Below, in pieces: positions 57,078 to 64,000 of a stretch of DNA of 64,000 bases; the stretch's first letter is position 1; each line of letters opens with the position of its first letter. Both the position numbers and the translations under genes were made by a program. The DNA lies in the NCBI RefSeq assembly GCF_002157585.1, contig NZ_BDGB01000079.1, forward strand, positions 1 to 64,000, in the 5' to 3' direction. This DNA comes from Lentilactobacillus parakefiri (GTDB lineage: Bacteria > Bacillota > Bacilli > Lactobacillales > Lactobacillaceae). The notes beneath the pieces were generated by a model. That model ran no database searches. It was not told the DNA's origin and worked only from the letters and a program-made list of their open reading frames with translations.

Positions 57078-57878
57078 ATGGCTGTTATTTCTATGAAACA
57101 ATTACTGGAAGCCGGAGTACATTTCGGTCACCAAACTCGTCGTTGGAACCCAAAGATGAAGGACTATATCTTTACTGAACGTAATGGGATTTACATCATT
57201 GACTTACAAAAGACTGTCAAGTTAATTGATGTTGCTTACAACTTCATGAAGGACGAAGCTGCTAAGGGTGCCGTGGTTCTGTTCGTTGGTACTAAGAAGC
57301 AGGCGCAGGATTCAATTGCTGAAGAAGCAACTCGTGCCGGTCAATACTACGTCAACAACCGTTGGCTTGGTGGTACTTTAACCAACTGGGAAACCATTCA
57401 ATCACGTGTTAAGCGGTTGAAGGACTTGAAGAAGATGTCAACTGATGGTACTTTTGACATTCTTCCTAAGAAGGAAGTTTCACTTTTAATCAAGCAGGAA
57501 CAGAAGTTGGAACGATTCTTGGGCGGGATCGAAGACATGCCTAAGATCCCAGACGTAATGTTTATCGTTGATCCTCGTAAGGAACAGATTGCTGTTCACG
57601 AAGCAATGAAGTTGAACATTCCGATCGTGGCGATGGTTGATACCAACACTGACCCAGATCAAATCGACGTTGTCATTCCATCAAATGATGATGCCATTCG
57701 TGCCGTTCGTTTGATTACTTCTAAGATGGCTGATGCAATTATCGAAGGCCGTCAGGGTGAAGATGACGTTAACGAAAAGACCTTTGAAGGTAAAGATGGC
57801 GCCAAAGCAGATAAAAAAGAAGATTCAATTGAAGACATTGCAGACGCCGTAGAAGGCAGCAACGATTCTAACAAATAA
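57078..57878 (+). CDS. rpsB: 30S ribosomal protein S2
   Basis: A 266-residue S2: [31 protein letters not shown] and [22 protein letters not shown]. The acidic C-terminal tail is lactobacillar. ATG 57078 gives the family start; a reading from 57012 includes the RBS. First gene of the rpsB-tsf pair. Confidence 0.98.
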   Translation: MAVISMKQLLEAGVHFGHQTRRWNPKMKDYIFTERNGIYIIDLQKTVKLIDVAYNFMKDEAAKGAVVLFVGTKKQAQDSIAEEATRAGQYYVNNRWLGGTLTNWETIQSRVKRLKDLKKMSTDGTFDILPKKEVSLLIKQEQKLERFLGGIEDMPKIPDVMFIVDPRKEQIAVHEAMKLNIPIVAMVDTNTDPDQIDVVIPSNDDAIRAVRLITSKMADAIIEGRQGEDDVNEKTFEGKDGAKADKKEDSIEDIADAVEGSNDSNK

Positions 57879-57893
57879 ATATTAGCACTCAGG

Positions 57894-57944
57894 CTGACTC
57901 TACCGCTTTGGACCAATTTGGCCTTGGTGTGGAGTCAGTTTTTA
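57894..57944 (+). terminator. terminator or attenuator between rpsB and tsf
   Basis: CTGACTC (57894-57900) pairs with GAGTCAG (57932-57938), with inner ACC/GGT pairing, followed by TTTTTA. Some transcripts may end here; others continue into tsf. Confidence 0.75.
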
Positions 57945-57970
57945 GTCACAATTAAAGGGAGGCCACTAAG

Positions 57971-58846
57971 ATGGCAAAAATTTCAGCATCTCAAGTAATG
58001 GATTTACGTAAAAAGACCGGTGTCGGTATGATGGATGCTAAGAAGGCATTAGTCGCCACTGAAGGTGATTTCGACAAGGCAATTGAAGTTTTGCGCGAGA
58101 AAGGTGTTGCCAAAGCTGAGAAGAAGAGCGATCGAGTTGCTGCTAATGGTTTGGCAACAATCGCTATCAAGGGTAACACTGCTGCGATCGTTGAAATCAA
58201 TTCAGAAACCGACTTTGTTGCATCAAGTGATCCATTCAAGAAATTGGTTAAACGGGTTAGCGACGCAATCGTTGCCAACAAGCCAGCTGACGTTGATGCA
58301 GCAATGGCTTTGCAGACTGATAAAGGCACCGTTAAAGATGATCTCATTGAAACAACCCAAGTAACTGGTGAAAAAGTGACGTTACGCCGTTTTGAAGTTG
58401 TTGAAAAGAATGATGATGAGGTATTTGGCTCATATCTGCACAACGGTGGCTTAATTGGTGCCTTGGTACAATTAAAGGGTGCCGATGAAGAAACCGCTAA
58501 GGATATTGCAATGCACGTTGCAGCAACTAATCCTGAATACTTGAATCAAGCAGAGGTTCCTGCTGATCGTTTGGCCCATGAAAAAGAAATTTTGACTCAA
58601 GAAGCATTGAACGAAGGTAAGCCCGAAAAGATCGTTGAAAAGATGGTCGAAGGCCGCCTGCACAAATTCCTGGCAGAAATCTGCCTTGAAGATCAAGATT
58701 TCGTCAAAGATCCAGACGTAACGGTTTCTAAATACGTTGCTTCTAAGGGTGGTTCGATTGTCAAATTCGTTCGTTACGAAGTTGGTGAAGGAATCGAACA
58801 GAAAACACAAAGTTTCGAAGATGAAGTTCGCGATCAGTTGAAGTAA
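57971..58846 (+). CDS. tsf: elongation factor Ts
   Basis: A 291-residue nucleotide-exchange factor for EF-Tu. Domain start: [41 protein letters not shown]. Coil and core follow with [16 protein letters not shown] precedes the ATG. Confidence 0.98.
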   Translation: MAKISASQVMDLRKKTGVGMMDAKKALVATEGDFDKAIEVLREKGVAKAEKKSDRVAANGLATIAIKGNTAAIVEINSETDFVASSDPFKKLVKRVSDAIVANKPADVDAAMALQTDKGTVKDDLIETTQVTGEKVTLRRFEVVEKNDDEVFGSYLHNGGLIGALVQLKGADEETAKDIAMHVAATNPEYLNQAEVPADRLAHEKEILTQEALNEGKPEKIVEKMVEGRLHKFLAEICLEDQDFVKDPDVTVSKYVASKGGSIVKFVRYEVGEGIEQKTQSFEDEVRDQLK

Positions 58847-58909
58847 AAAGTTTTCATCTCAGTTTAACTGCCAAGCTGTTAAAGACAATTGGCACAGCGA
58901 AACAACAGG

Positions 58910-58947
58910 GGTTAGGATAAAGCATTCAGCTTTCCTAACCTTTTTGT
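58910..58947 (+). terminator. terminator after tsf
   Basis: GGTTAGGA (58910-58917) pairs with TCCTAACC (58933-58940), with AAAGC/GCTTT pairing inside, then TTTTTG. Confidence 0.88.
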
Positions 58948-59040
58948 TTACAGTCATCAACACCAAACAACTGTTTTCTGAAATATCTCTGTGAACCAAC
59001 TGAGAATATTTGATAAGAATTCTTGAATATCCCTGTTTTC

Positions 59041-59070
59041 TTGTTGATTGCAATGGTAATATGCTAAAAT
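59041..59070 (+). promoter_or_regulatory. pyrH promoter
   Basis: TTGTTG (59041-59046), an 18-base spacer, then extended -10 TGCTAAAAT (59062-59070). Confidence 0.6.
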
Positions 59071-59103
59071 TAGTAGTAATGATTAACTATGGGAGGCACT
59101 TAG

Positions 59104-59826
59104 ATGTCTGAAGTGAAATACAATCGAATCATTTTAAAATTGAGTGGAGAAGCATTAGCCGGAGATCGTGGCTTTGGGATTAATCCACCTGTCATTAAAA
59201 ACGTCGCCCAAGAAATAAAAGATATTTTTAAGCTGGGTGTTCAGATCGGAATCGTTGTTGGCGGCGGCAATATGTGGCGCGGTGAAGCTGGCGCTGAGAT
59301 GGGTATGGAACGTGCCCAAGCCGACTATATTGGCATGCTCGGAACAACAATGAACGGGCTGGCCCTTCAAGACAACCTTGAGCATCTGGGAGTTCCTACC
59401 AGAGTTCAAACTTCAATTGAAATGCGACAAATTGCTGAACCTTACATTCGTCGAAAGGCTGTTCGTCATCTTGAAAAAGGCCGGGTGGTTATCTTTGCTG
59501 CCGGCACCGGTAATCCATATTTTTCGACGGATACCACTGCAGCCTTAAGAGCTGCTGAAATTGGTGCTGATGCAATTTTAATGGCGAAGAACGGTGTTGA
59601 TGGTATTTATTCATCCGATCCGCGAACGCACAAGGATGCCGTCAAATTTGATACACTTTCATACATGGATATTTTGGAAAAGGGTCTTAAGGTGATGGAC
59701 TCAACGGCTAGTTCGCTGTCGATGGATAATCACATTCCGTTGGTCGTCTTCAATTTGAACAAACCCGGCAATATCCGTAAGGTCGTGACAGGTGACAATA
59801 TCGGAACAACTGTGAAGGAGAAATAA
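59104..59826 (+). CDS. pyrH: UMP kinase
   Basis: A 240-residue amino-acid-kinase-fold enzyme converting UMP to [16 protein letters not shown] at the start, [10 protein letters not shown] near 54 and [17 protein letters not shown] near 136 are typical. GGGAGG precedes the ATG. The standard pyrH-frr pair follows rpsB-tsf. Confidence 0.98.
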   Translation: MSEVKYNRIILKLSGEALAGDRGFGINPPVIKNVAQEIKDIFKLGVQIGIVVGGGNMWRGEAGAEMGMERAQADYIGMLGTTMNGLALQDNLEHLGVPTRVQTSIEMRQIAEPYIRRKAVRHLEKGRVVIFAAGTGNPYFSTDTTAALRAAEIGADAILMAKNGVDGIYSSDPRTHKDAVKFDTLSYMDILEKGLKVMDSTASSLSMDNHIPLVVFNLNKPGNIRKVVTGDNIGTTVKEK

Positions 59827-59829
59827 TTT

Positions 59830-60393
59830 ATGGCAGATGCACAATCAGTATTAAACGAAGCAAAAGAAAAAATGAAAAGCACCCGCGAGGTATTGGAACA
59901 TGAGATGGGTAGCATTCGTGCCGGTCATGCCAATGCGAGTTTATTGAGTGGCGTGATGGTAGATTATTATGGTGCCCCAACTCCTTTAAATCAGATTGCT
60001 TCAATTACCATCCCAGAGGCACGGGTGATCTTGATCACACCTTATGATAAGAGCGCCTTGGAAGGCATCGAAAAAGGAATTTATGAAGCCGATTTAGGCA
60101 TTAGTCCAGCTAATGATGGGACTGCGATCCGCTTGGCAGTTCCTGCGTTAACTGAAGATCGCCGTAAAGAAATTGCCAAGCAAGTCAAAGCAACGGGTGA
60201 GAAGAGCAAGGTTGCGATTCGAAACGTCCGTAGAGAGGCAATGGATACCCTCAAACGCAGTAATAAAAGTGAAGATATCACTGATGATGAACTACACCGT
60301 TATGAAGATCAGGTTCAAAAACTGACTGACGATTCGATTAAAGGTGTCGACGGAATTGTGGCCGATAAAGAACAAGAAGTCATGAACGGCTAG
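59830..60393 (+). CDS. frr: ribosome recycling factor
   Basis: A 187-residue RRF that splits post-termination ribosomes with EF-G. The three-helix bundle shows KMKSTREVLEHEMGSIRAGHANASLL and VKATGEKSKVAIRNVRREA. The start is 4 bases after pyrH, behind AAGGAGAA. Length is standard. Confidence 0.98.
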   Translation: MADAQSVLNEAKEKMKSTREVLEHEMGSIRAGHANASLLSGVMVDYYGAPTPLNQIASITIPEARVILITPYDKSALEGIEKGIYEADLGISPANDGTAIRLAVPALTEDRRKEIAKQVKATGEKSKVAIRNVRREAMDTLKRSNKSEDITDDELHRYEDQVQKLTDDSIKGVDGIVADKEQEVMNG

Positions 60394-60407
60394 AAGGAGG
60401 CAATACG

Positions 60408-60860
60408 ATGGCAGATAATCATAATGACAATAATACAGATAACGACGAAATTGCAGTTGTGCCTGGAACCGATGAATTTGGCAAGATGCTTTTCAAACTA
60501 AATACACCCGTTACGGAAGATAACCTGGGAGTTTTGGATTATAATGGCGGCCATTTGCAGCCCGTTCAGGATGGGCTATATGCAATGCCCGCTTACGTAA
60601 CAGATGGATTTAATTTGTTCTTCATCGTTTCACAACTGGTTGAAAACGATTGGGTCATTGCTTTTTCCACTGCAACAATTGAGAATGACAACGAAATTAC
60701 GGATCTTTCGGAACCCTATACAACTGGTAAGGGATTGAACCTGTTGGGACAGAAGAGCCCAGAAGATGCCAATAAGTTGTTGAAGTATTTCAATACATTG
60801 GCTGAGGCAAATCGCGGTGAATGGCGAATGGTTGAACGTCCAGACGGTGAATCTGATTAG
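60408..60860 (+). CDS. unknown 150-aa acidic protein between frr and uppS
   Basis: I do not recognise this protein. It has 150 residues, no cysteine and no membrane helix. The first 20 residues are rich in Asn and Asp, then a mixed alpha/beta part (GVLDYNGGHLQPVQDGLYAM, LFFIVSQLVENDWVIAFSTA) ends with a helix (NKLLKYFNTLAEA). AAGGAGG is well spaced before ATG 60408, and the gene begins 14 bases after frr, so it is probably cotranscribed. Most genomes I know have no gene in this slot. Confidence 0.8.
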   Translation: MADNHNDNNTDNDEIAVVPGTDEFGKMLFKLNTPVTEDNLGVLDYNGGHLQPVQDGLYAMPAYVTDGFNLFFIVSQLVENDWVIAFSTATIENDNEITDLSEPYTTGKGLNLLGQKSPEDANKLLKYFNTLAEANRGEWRMVERPDGESD

Positions 60861-60907
60861 TACGAATCGTATCTTATCGGTGAAACATAACGCGGTTCGT
60901 TTCCAGA

Positions 60908-60964
60908 ATACAAGCAAGCAATCCGAATATCCTGGACTTGGATATTTGGATTGCTTGCTTGTAT
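60908..60964. repeat. 25-bp stem hairpin without U-tract
   Basis: Bases 60908-60932 pair with 60940-60964 around the loop TGGACTT; there is only one G-U pair in 25. No T-run follows. It could be a terminator helper, an RNA processing site or a mobile-element remnant. Confidence 0.75.
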
Positions 60965-61023
60965 GGACGAAAATTGCTTCATTTCCGACGCTTCCACATG
61001 AAAATATTTCAAATGATGAAAGA

Positions 61024-61055
61024 CGGGTGAGACGATAAATGTTTTTGTCCCACCC
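61024..61055 (+). repeat. GGGTGAGAC/GTCCCACCC hairpin before uppS
   Basis: GGGTGAGAC pairs with GTCCCACCC (one mismatch), with ATAAA/TTTTT inside. It is a variant of the GGCTGAGAC/GTCCCAGCC hairpin at 44236. The 60861-61147 gap holds only this and the 25-bp hairpin; I see no gene in it. Confidence 0.55.
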
Positions 61056-61147
61056 TCATTTGGTGTTCGTCGTATTTTTGAAGATATCCGTGTTAATCCA
61101 CTTTCGATCCAAAGCCAAGTAAATATTCAGTTTTTAAGGAGCGTATA

Positions 61148-61918
61148 ATGTTTAAGAACACACAAGATAAGCAAGAAGCAGCCCCGCAGCTCAAAGACGA
61201 CAATATTCCGGCACACGTTGCGATTATTATGGATGGCAATGGACGTTGGGCACAAAAGCGCCATTTACCGAGGATTGCCGGTCACAAGCGCGGGATGGAA
61301 ACAGTTAAAACAATTACCAAAGTTGCAAGTGATCTTGGTGTCAAGGTTCTGACGTTATACGCATTTTCGACCGAAAATTGGAAACGGCCTCACGATGAAG
61401 TCAGTTATTTAATGGGCTTGCCGGTTAAGTTCTTCAACGATTTCGTTCCAGATTTAGTTAAAAATAACGTTCAAGTTCGTGTGATGGGTGTCAAAGATCA
61501 GTTGCCTGTTCAAACGCAAAAGGCCGTTAATGACGCTATTAAAGATACCGCCGAGTGTACGGGCATGATCTTAAACTTTGCTTTGAATTATGGCAGTCGC
61601 TTGGATATCAGGCTGGCAGTACAAGAAATTGGCCGCCAGGTTGCAAACGGTCAGTTGGATCCGGAGAAGATTACGGATCAAACCATTGATGCCAATTTAA
61701 TGACCGGATTTCTCGGTGATTTAGCCGATCCGGATCTTTTAATCCGAACCAGCGGCGAAGAACGTATATCAAATTTCTTGCTGTGGCAGATTGCTTACAG
61801 CGAGCTTGTTTTTACCGACGTTTTATGGCCTGATTTTGATCGATCCGTTTTTGAACAGATGATCTTGGAATATCAGCAACGTGATCGTCGCTTTGGCGGA
61901 ATTAAAACTAGTAAATAG
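61148..61918 (+). CDS. uppS: isoprenyl transferase (undecaprenyl diphosphate synthase)
   Basis: A 256-residue cis-prenyltransferase that builds the C55 carrier of cell-wall synthesis. HVAIIMDGNGRWAQKR with the catalytic Asp is near 27-36; the substrate RTSGEERISNFLLWQ motif is near 200. AAGGAG precedes the ATG. It is followed 12 bases later by cdsA. Confidence 0.97.
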   Translation: MFKNTQDKQEAAPQLKDDNIPAHVAIIMDGNGRWAQKRHLPRIAGHKRGMETVKTITKVASDLGVKVLTLYAFSTENWKRPHDEVSYLMGLPVKFFNDFVPDLVKNNVQVRVMGVKDQLPVQTQKAVNDAIKDTAECTGMILNFALNYGSRLDIRLAVQEIGRQVANGQLDPEKITDQTIDANLMTGFLGDLADPDLLIRTSGEERISNFLLWQIAYSELVFTDVLWPDFDRSVFEQMILEYQQRDRRFGGIKTSK

Positions 61919-61930
61919 GGGAGAAACAAA

Positions 61931-62719
61931 TTGAGACAACGTGTGATAACAGCAGTTGTGGCTTTATTAATCTTTATTCCAATCATCGTGATGGGCGGAA
62001 TTTGGGTTGACATTGCCGCTTTGGCACTTGGAATTGTGGCCATCTCTGAAATATTAGTGATGAAGAAAAAATTGTTGATTTCTCCGGAATCAATCATTGC
62101 CTATTTAGGTGTCTGTTCACTTATTCTTCCAGATGCCTGGACGAGGGTGTTACCCGGATACATCAATCAAAACTTTGTTTTCTTTTTGTTTGTCCTGATG
62201 CTTTTGCTGCAAACCGTTTTGAGTAGGAACCTATTTTCGTTTGATGATGCGGGTGTCATTGCCTTGGGGATGCTGTACATTGGTATGGGATTTCACTATT
62301 TTGTCGCTGCTCGGGGAGTTTCACTGACAGTCTTGCTGTACGCGTTATTTATTGTTTGGGTAACCGACAGCGGGGCATATATTTTTGGCCGGATGTTTGG
62401 TAAACACAAGCTGGCACCGAGGATCAGTCCCAACAAGACTTGGGAAGGATCAATTGGCGGCTCGCTTGCAGCAACCATTTTGTGTACCGCATTTGTTGCA
62501 TTCTACCCAATAACTGGGCATTCACTCTTGCAAATGTTCATCTTCACGATTATTCTCTCTATAGCTGGTCAATTCGGTGACCTCATTGAGTCTGCATTAA
62601 AACGTTATTATGGTGTTAAAGATTCAGGTAAGATTTTACCAGGGCATGGCGGTATCTTGGACCGGTTCGACAGTTTGCTTTTCGTTTTACCAATGCTTCA
62701 TTTACTGAGCGTTATTTAG
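61931..62719 (+). CDS. cdsA: phosphatidate cytidylyltransferase
   Basis: A 262-residue membrane enzyme that makes CDP-diacylglycerol, the substrate of PgsA. About seven membrane helices. The signature GDLIESALKRYYGVKDSG then LPGHGGILDRFDS is near the C-terminus. TTG 61931 follows GGGGAGA. Confidence 0.96.
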   Translation: MRQRVITAVVALLIFIPIIVMGGIWVDIAALALGIVAISEILVMKKKLLISPESIIAYLGVCSLILPDAWTRVLPGYINQNFVFFLFVLMLLLQTVLSRNLFSFDDAGVIALGMLYIGMGFHYFVAARGVSLTVLLYALFIVWVTDSGAYIFGRMFGKHKLAPRISPNKTWEGSIGGSLAATILCTAFVAFYPITGHSLLQMFIFTIILSIAGQFGDLIESALKRYYGVKDSGKILPGHGGILDRFDSLLFVLPMLHLLSVI

Positions 62720-62740
62720 TTCTTAGGAGGAAAGTGTCAC

Positions 62741-64000
62741 TTGATAACTACAATTATTGTTTTCATAATCGTCTTCGGTATTCTTGTGATCTTTCATGAG
62801 TTTGGCCACTATATCACCGCTCAGCGCTCGGGCATTTTGGTCCGGGAGTTTTCTGTCGGAATGGGGCCAAAAGTGTTTTATTATCGGAAAAACAGTACAA
62901 CGTTTACCCTGAGACTGCTACCTTTGGGTGGTTACGTTCGGATGGCAGGAGAAGCTGACGATGGTGAAGATGAATTAAAACCCGGAACTCCGGTTACCCT
63001 CCAACTAAATGATGGCGGGGTTGTCACTTCAATCAACACCAGCAATAAGCATTCACTTTTCCAGGGGATTCCGCTGACAATCACCGATACCAACCTTGAC
63101 GACAATTTGTATGTCAAAGGATATGAAAATGGTGATGAATCTCAGATTAAATCATATCCAGTTGATCACGACGCAACGATTATTGAAAAAGATGGGACCG
63201 AGCTTCAGATCGCACCGAGGGATGTTCAATTTCAGTCGGCCTCGTTACCTAATCGAATGTTAACAAATGTCGCTGGGGTGTTTAACAATTTACTGCTTGC
63301 GATTTTGGTCTACACAATTTTAGGCTTTGTCCAAGGTGGCGTTGCCTCAAATACCAATAAAATTAACGTGTTACCCACTGACTCTGTTGCTCGGAGTGCG
63401 GGTGTTAAATCCGGCGACCGAATTGTCGCTGTTGATGGTCATAAGACGACTGACTGGCAAGATTTGACCGTTCAGATTCGCTCCAAAGCAGACAAACAAA
63501 TTTCTGTGAAGATTCAGCGAGAAGGTCAGGATAAAGTTTTATCCATGAAACCAAAATCTCAGACCTCTGGTGGCCAAAAGTCAGGTTTCATTGGTATCAC
63601 TCAGACGATGGATACCAGTTTTAAAGCCAAAATTCTTTCTGGATTTACGACGACTTGGACAGTTGCCAAACAGCTGTTTGGCGCCCTTTGGAGCATGGTC
63701 AGCGGTCACTTTAGTTTAAATGATTTGGGTGGGCCGGTTGCAATTTTTGCCACCACTTCACAGGCTGCCAAGATGGGGCTTTCAGGGGTATTGAACTTCC
63801 TGGCCTTCCTCTCGTTAAACCTGGCAATCATCAACCTGATTCCAATCCCAGGGCTTGACGGGGGTAAGCTCATCTTGAACATTTTAGAAGCAATCAGAAG
63901 AAAGCCCGTTTCTCAAACCACCGAAACGATTATCACTTTGATTGGTTTTGCATTCTTGATGCTGCTTATGATTTTGGTTACCTGGAATGATATTGAGAGA
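62741..64000 (+). CDS. rseP: site-2 protease RseP, C-terminus cut by window edge
   Basis: A membrane zinc protease. The visible 420 residues start at TTG 62741 behind AGGAGGAAA. The zinc motif HEFGH is at 19-23 in the first helix. A PDZ domain (SARSAGVKSGDRIVAVDG) and the second metal site NLIPIPGLDGGKL follow. The last visible residues, TWNDIER, suggest only a few are missing. Members cleave anti-sigma factors or signal-peptide remnants. The order cdsA-rseP is standard. Confidence 0.95.
   Translation, partial: MITTIIVFIIVFGILVIFHEFGHYITAQRSGILVREFSVGMGPKVFYYRKNSTTFTLRLLPLGGYVRMAGEADDGEDELKPGTPVTLQLNDGGVVTSINTSNKHSLFQGIPLTITDTNLDDNLYVKGYENGDESQIKSYPVDHDATIIEKDGTELQIAPRDVQFQSASLPNRMLTNVAGVFNNLLLAILVYTILGFVQGGVASNTNKINVLPTDSVARSAGVKSGDRIVAVDGHKTTDWQDLTVQIRSKADKQISVKIQREGQDKVLSMKPKSQTSGGQKSGFIGITQTMDTSFKAKILSGFTTTWTVAKQLFGALWSMVSGHFSLNDLGGPVAIFATTSQAAKMGLSGVLNFLAFLSLNLAIINLIPIPGLDGGKLILNILEAIRRKPVSQTTETIITLIGFAFLMLLMILVTWNDIER

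Overview
The window is core chromosome of a low-to-mid GC Gram-positive bacterium of the order Lactobacillales, most likely a member of the family Lactobacillaceae. I cannot name the species. The evidence is a D-lactate dehydrogenase of the lactobacillar type, the divergent pepQ-ccpA pair, an IreB-family gene, a T-box in front of alaS, mvaS next to lexA, the comG-ytxK-ackA order, strong AGGAGG-type ribosome binding sites and frequent TTG starts. Nearly all genes lie on the plus strand. No stretch over about 290 bases lacks a gene. I see no rRNA, tRNA, CRISPR array, prophage or plasmid gene. The only mobile DNA is the 3' end of an IS1182-type transposase at the left edge.

Layout. 0-4.8 kb: transposase tail, then the M16 pair yfmF/yfmH, a RodZ-like protein and pgsA. 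4.9-14 kb: a stand-alone CinA C-terminal domain, recA with a perfect LexA box, RNase Y, ymdB, mutS and mutL. 14-21.9 kb: ruvA, ruvB, a frameshifted queA, tgt, yajC, dinB, nrnA and cshB. 21.9-32.8 kb: T-box and alaS, ireB, ruvX, a DUF1292 gene, zapA, cvpA, mutS2 and trxA, then yslB (minus strand), murI, rdgB, a YfcE-type phosphoesterase and a CbpB-like CBS protein. 32.9-38.2 kb: an MscS channel (minus), a DUF948/YtxH pair, pepQ (minus) divergent from ccpA with a cre site between them, and yebC. 38.2-45.7 kb: the competence operon comGA-GG, ytxK, ackA and an amino-acid permease. 45.8-50.1 kb: two metallophosphatases, yutD, a HAD phosphatase, a TIGR01906 membrane protein and a PspC protein (minus). 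50.1-56.9 kb: an unknown 83-aa protein, mvaS, lexA (minus), a DUF896 gene, yneF, plsC (minus), trmN6, a GIY-YIG protein, ldhD and a HAD hydrolase (minus). 57-64 kb: rpsB, tsf, pyrH, frr, an unknown 150-aa protein, uppS, cdsA and rseP, the last cut by the window edge.

How the genes work together. One theme is genome maintenance: recA, mutS, mutL, ruvA, ruvB, ruvX, dinB, mutS2 and lexA. LexA-box-like sequences lie in front of recA, dinB, ruvA and lexA, so the regulator and several likely targets are in one window. A second theme is DNA uptake through the comG pseudopilus. A third is RNA and translation: RNase Y, NrnA, CshB, AlaS, Tgt, the EF-P-associated M16 pair, S2, EF-Ts and RRF. A fourth is envelope synthesis: PgsA, PlsC, CdsA, UppS, MurI, MvaS and RseP.

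I find no convincing new multi-gene system. The points most worth a second look are the queA frameshift, the shared LexA-like sequence before dinB and ruvA, the aberrant minor pseudopilin signals of comGE and comGG, the two unknown small proteins, a 25-bp hairpin without a U-tract, and a small family of GTCCCAGCC palindromes related to the insertion-sequence end.
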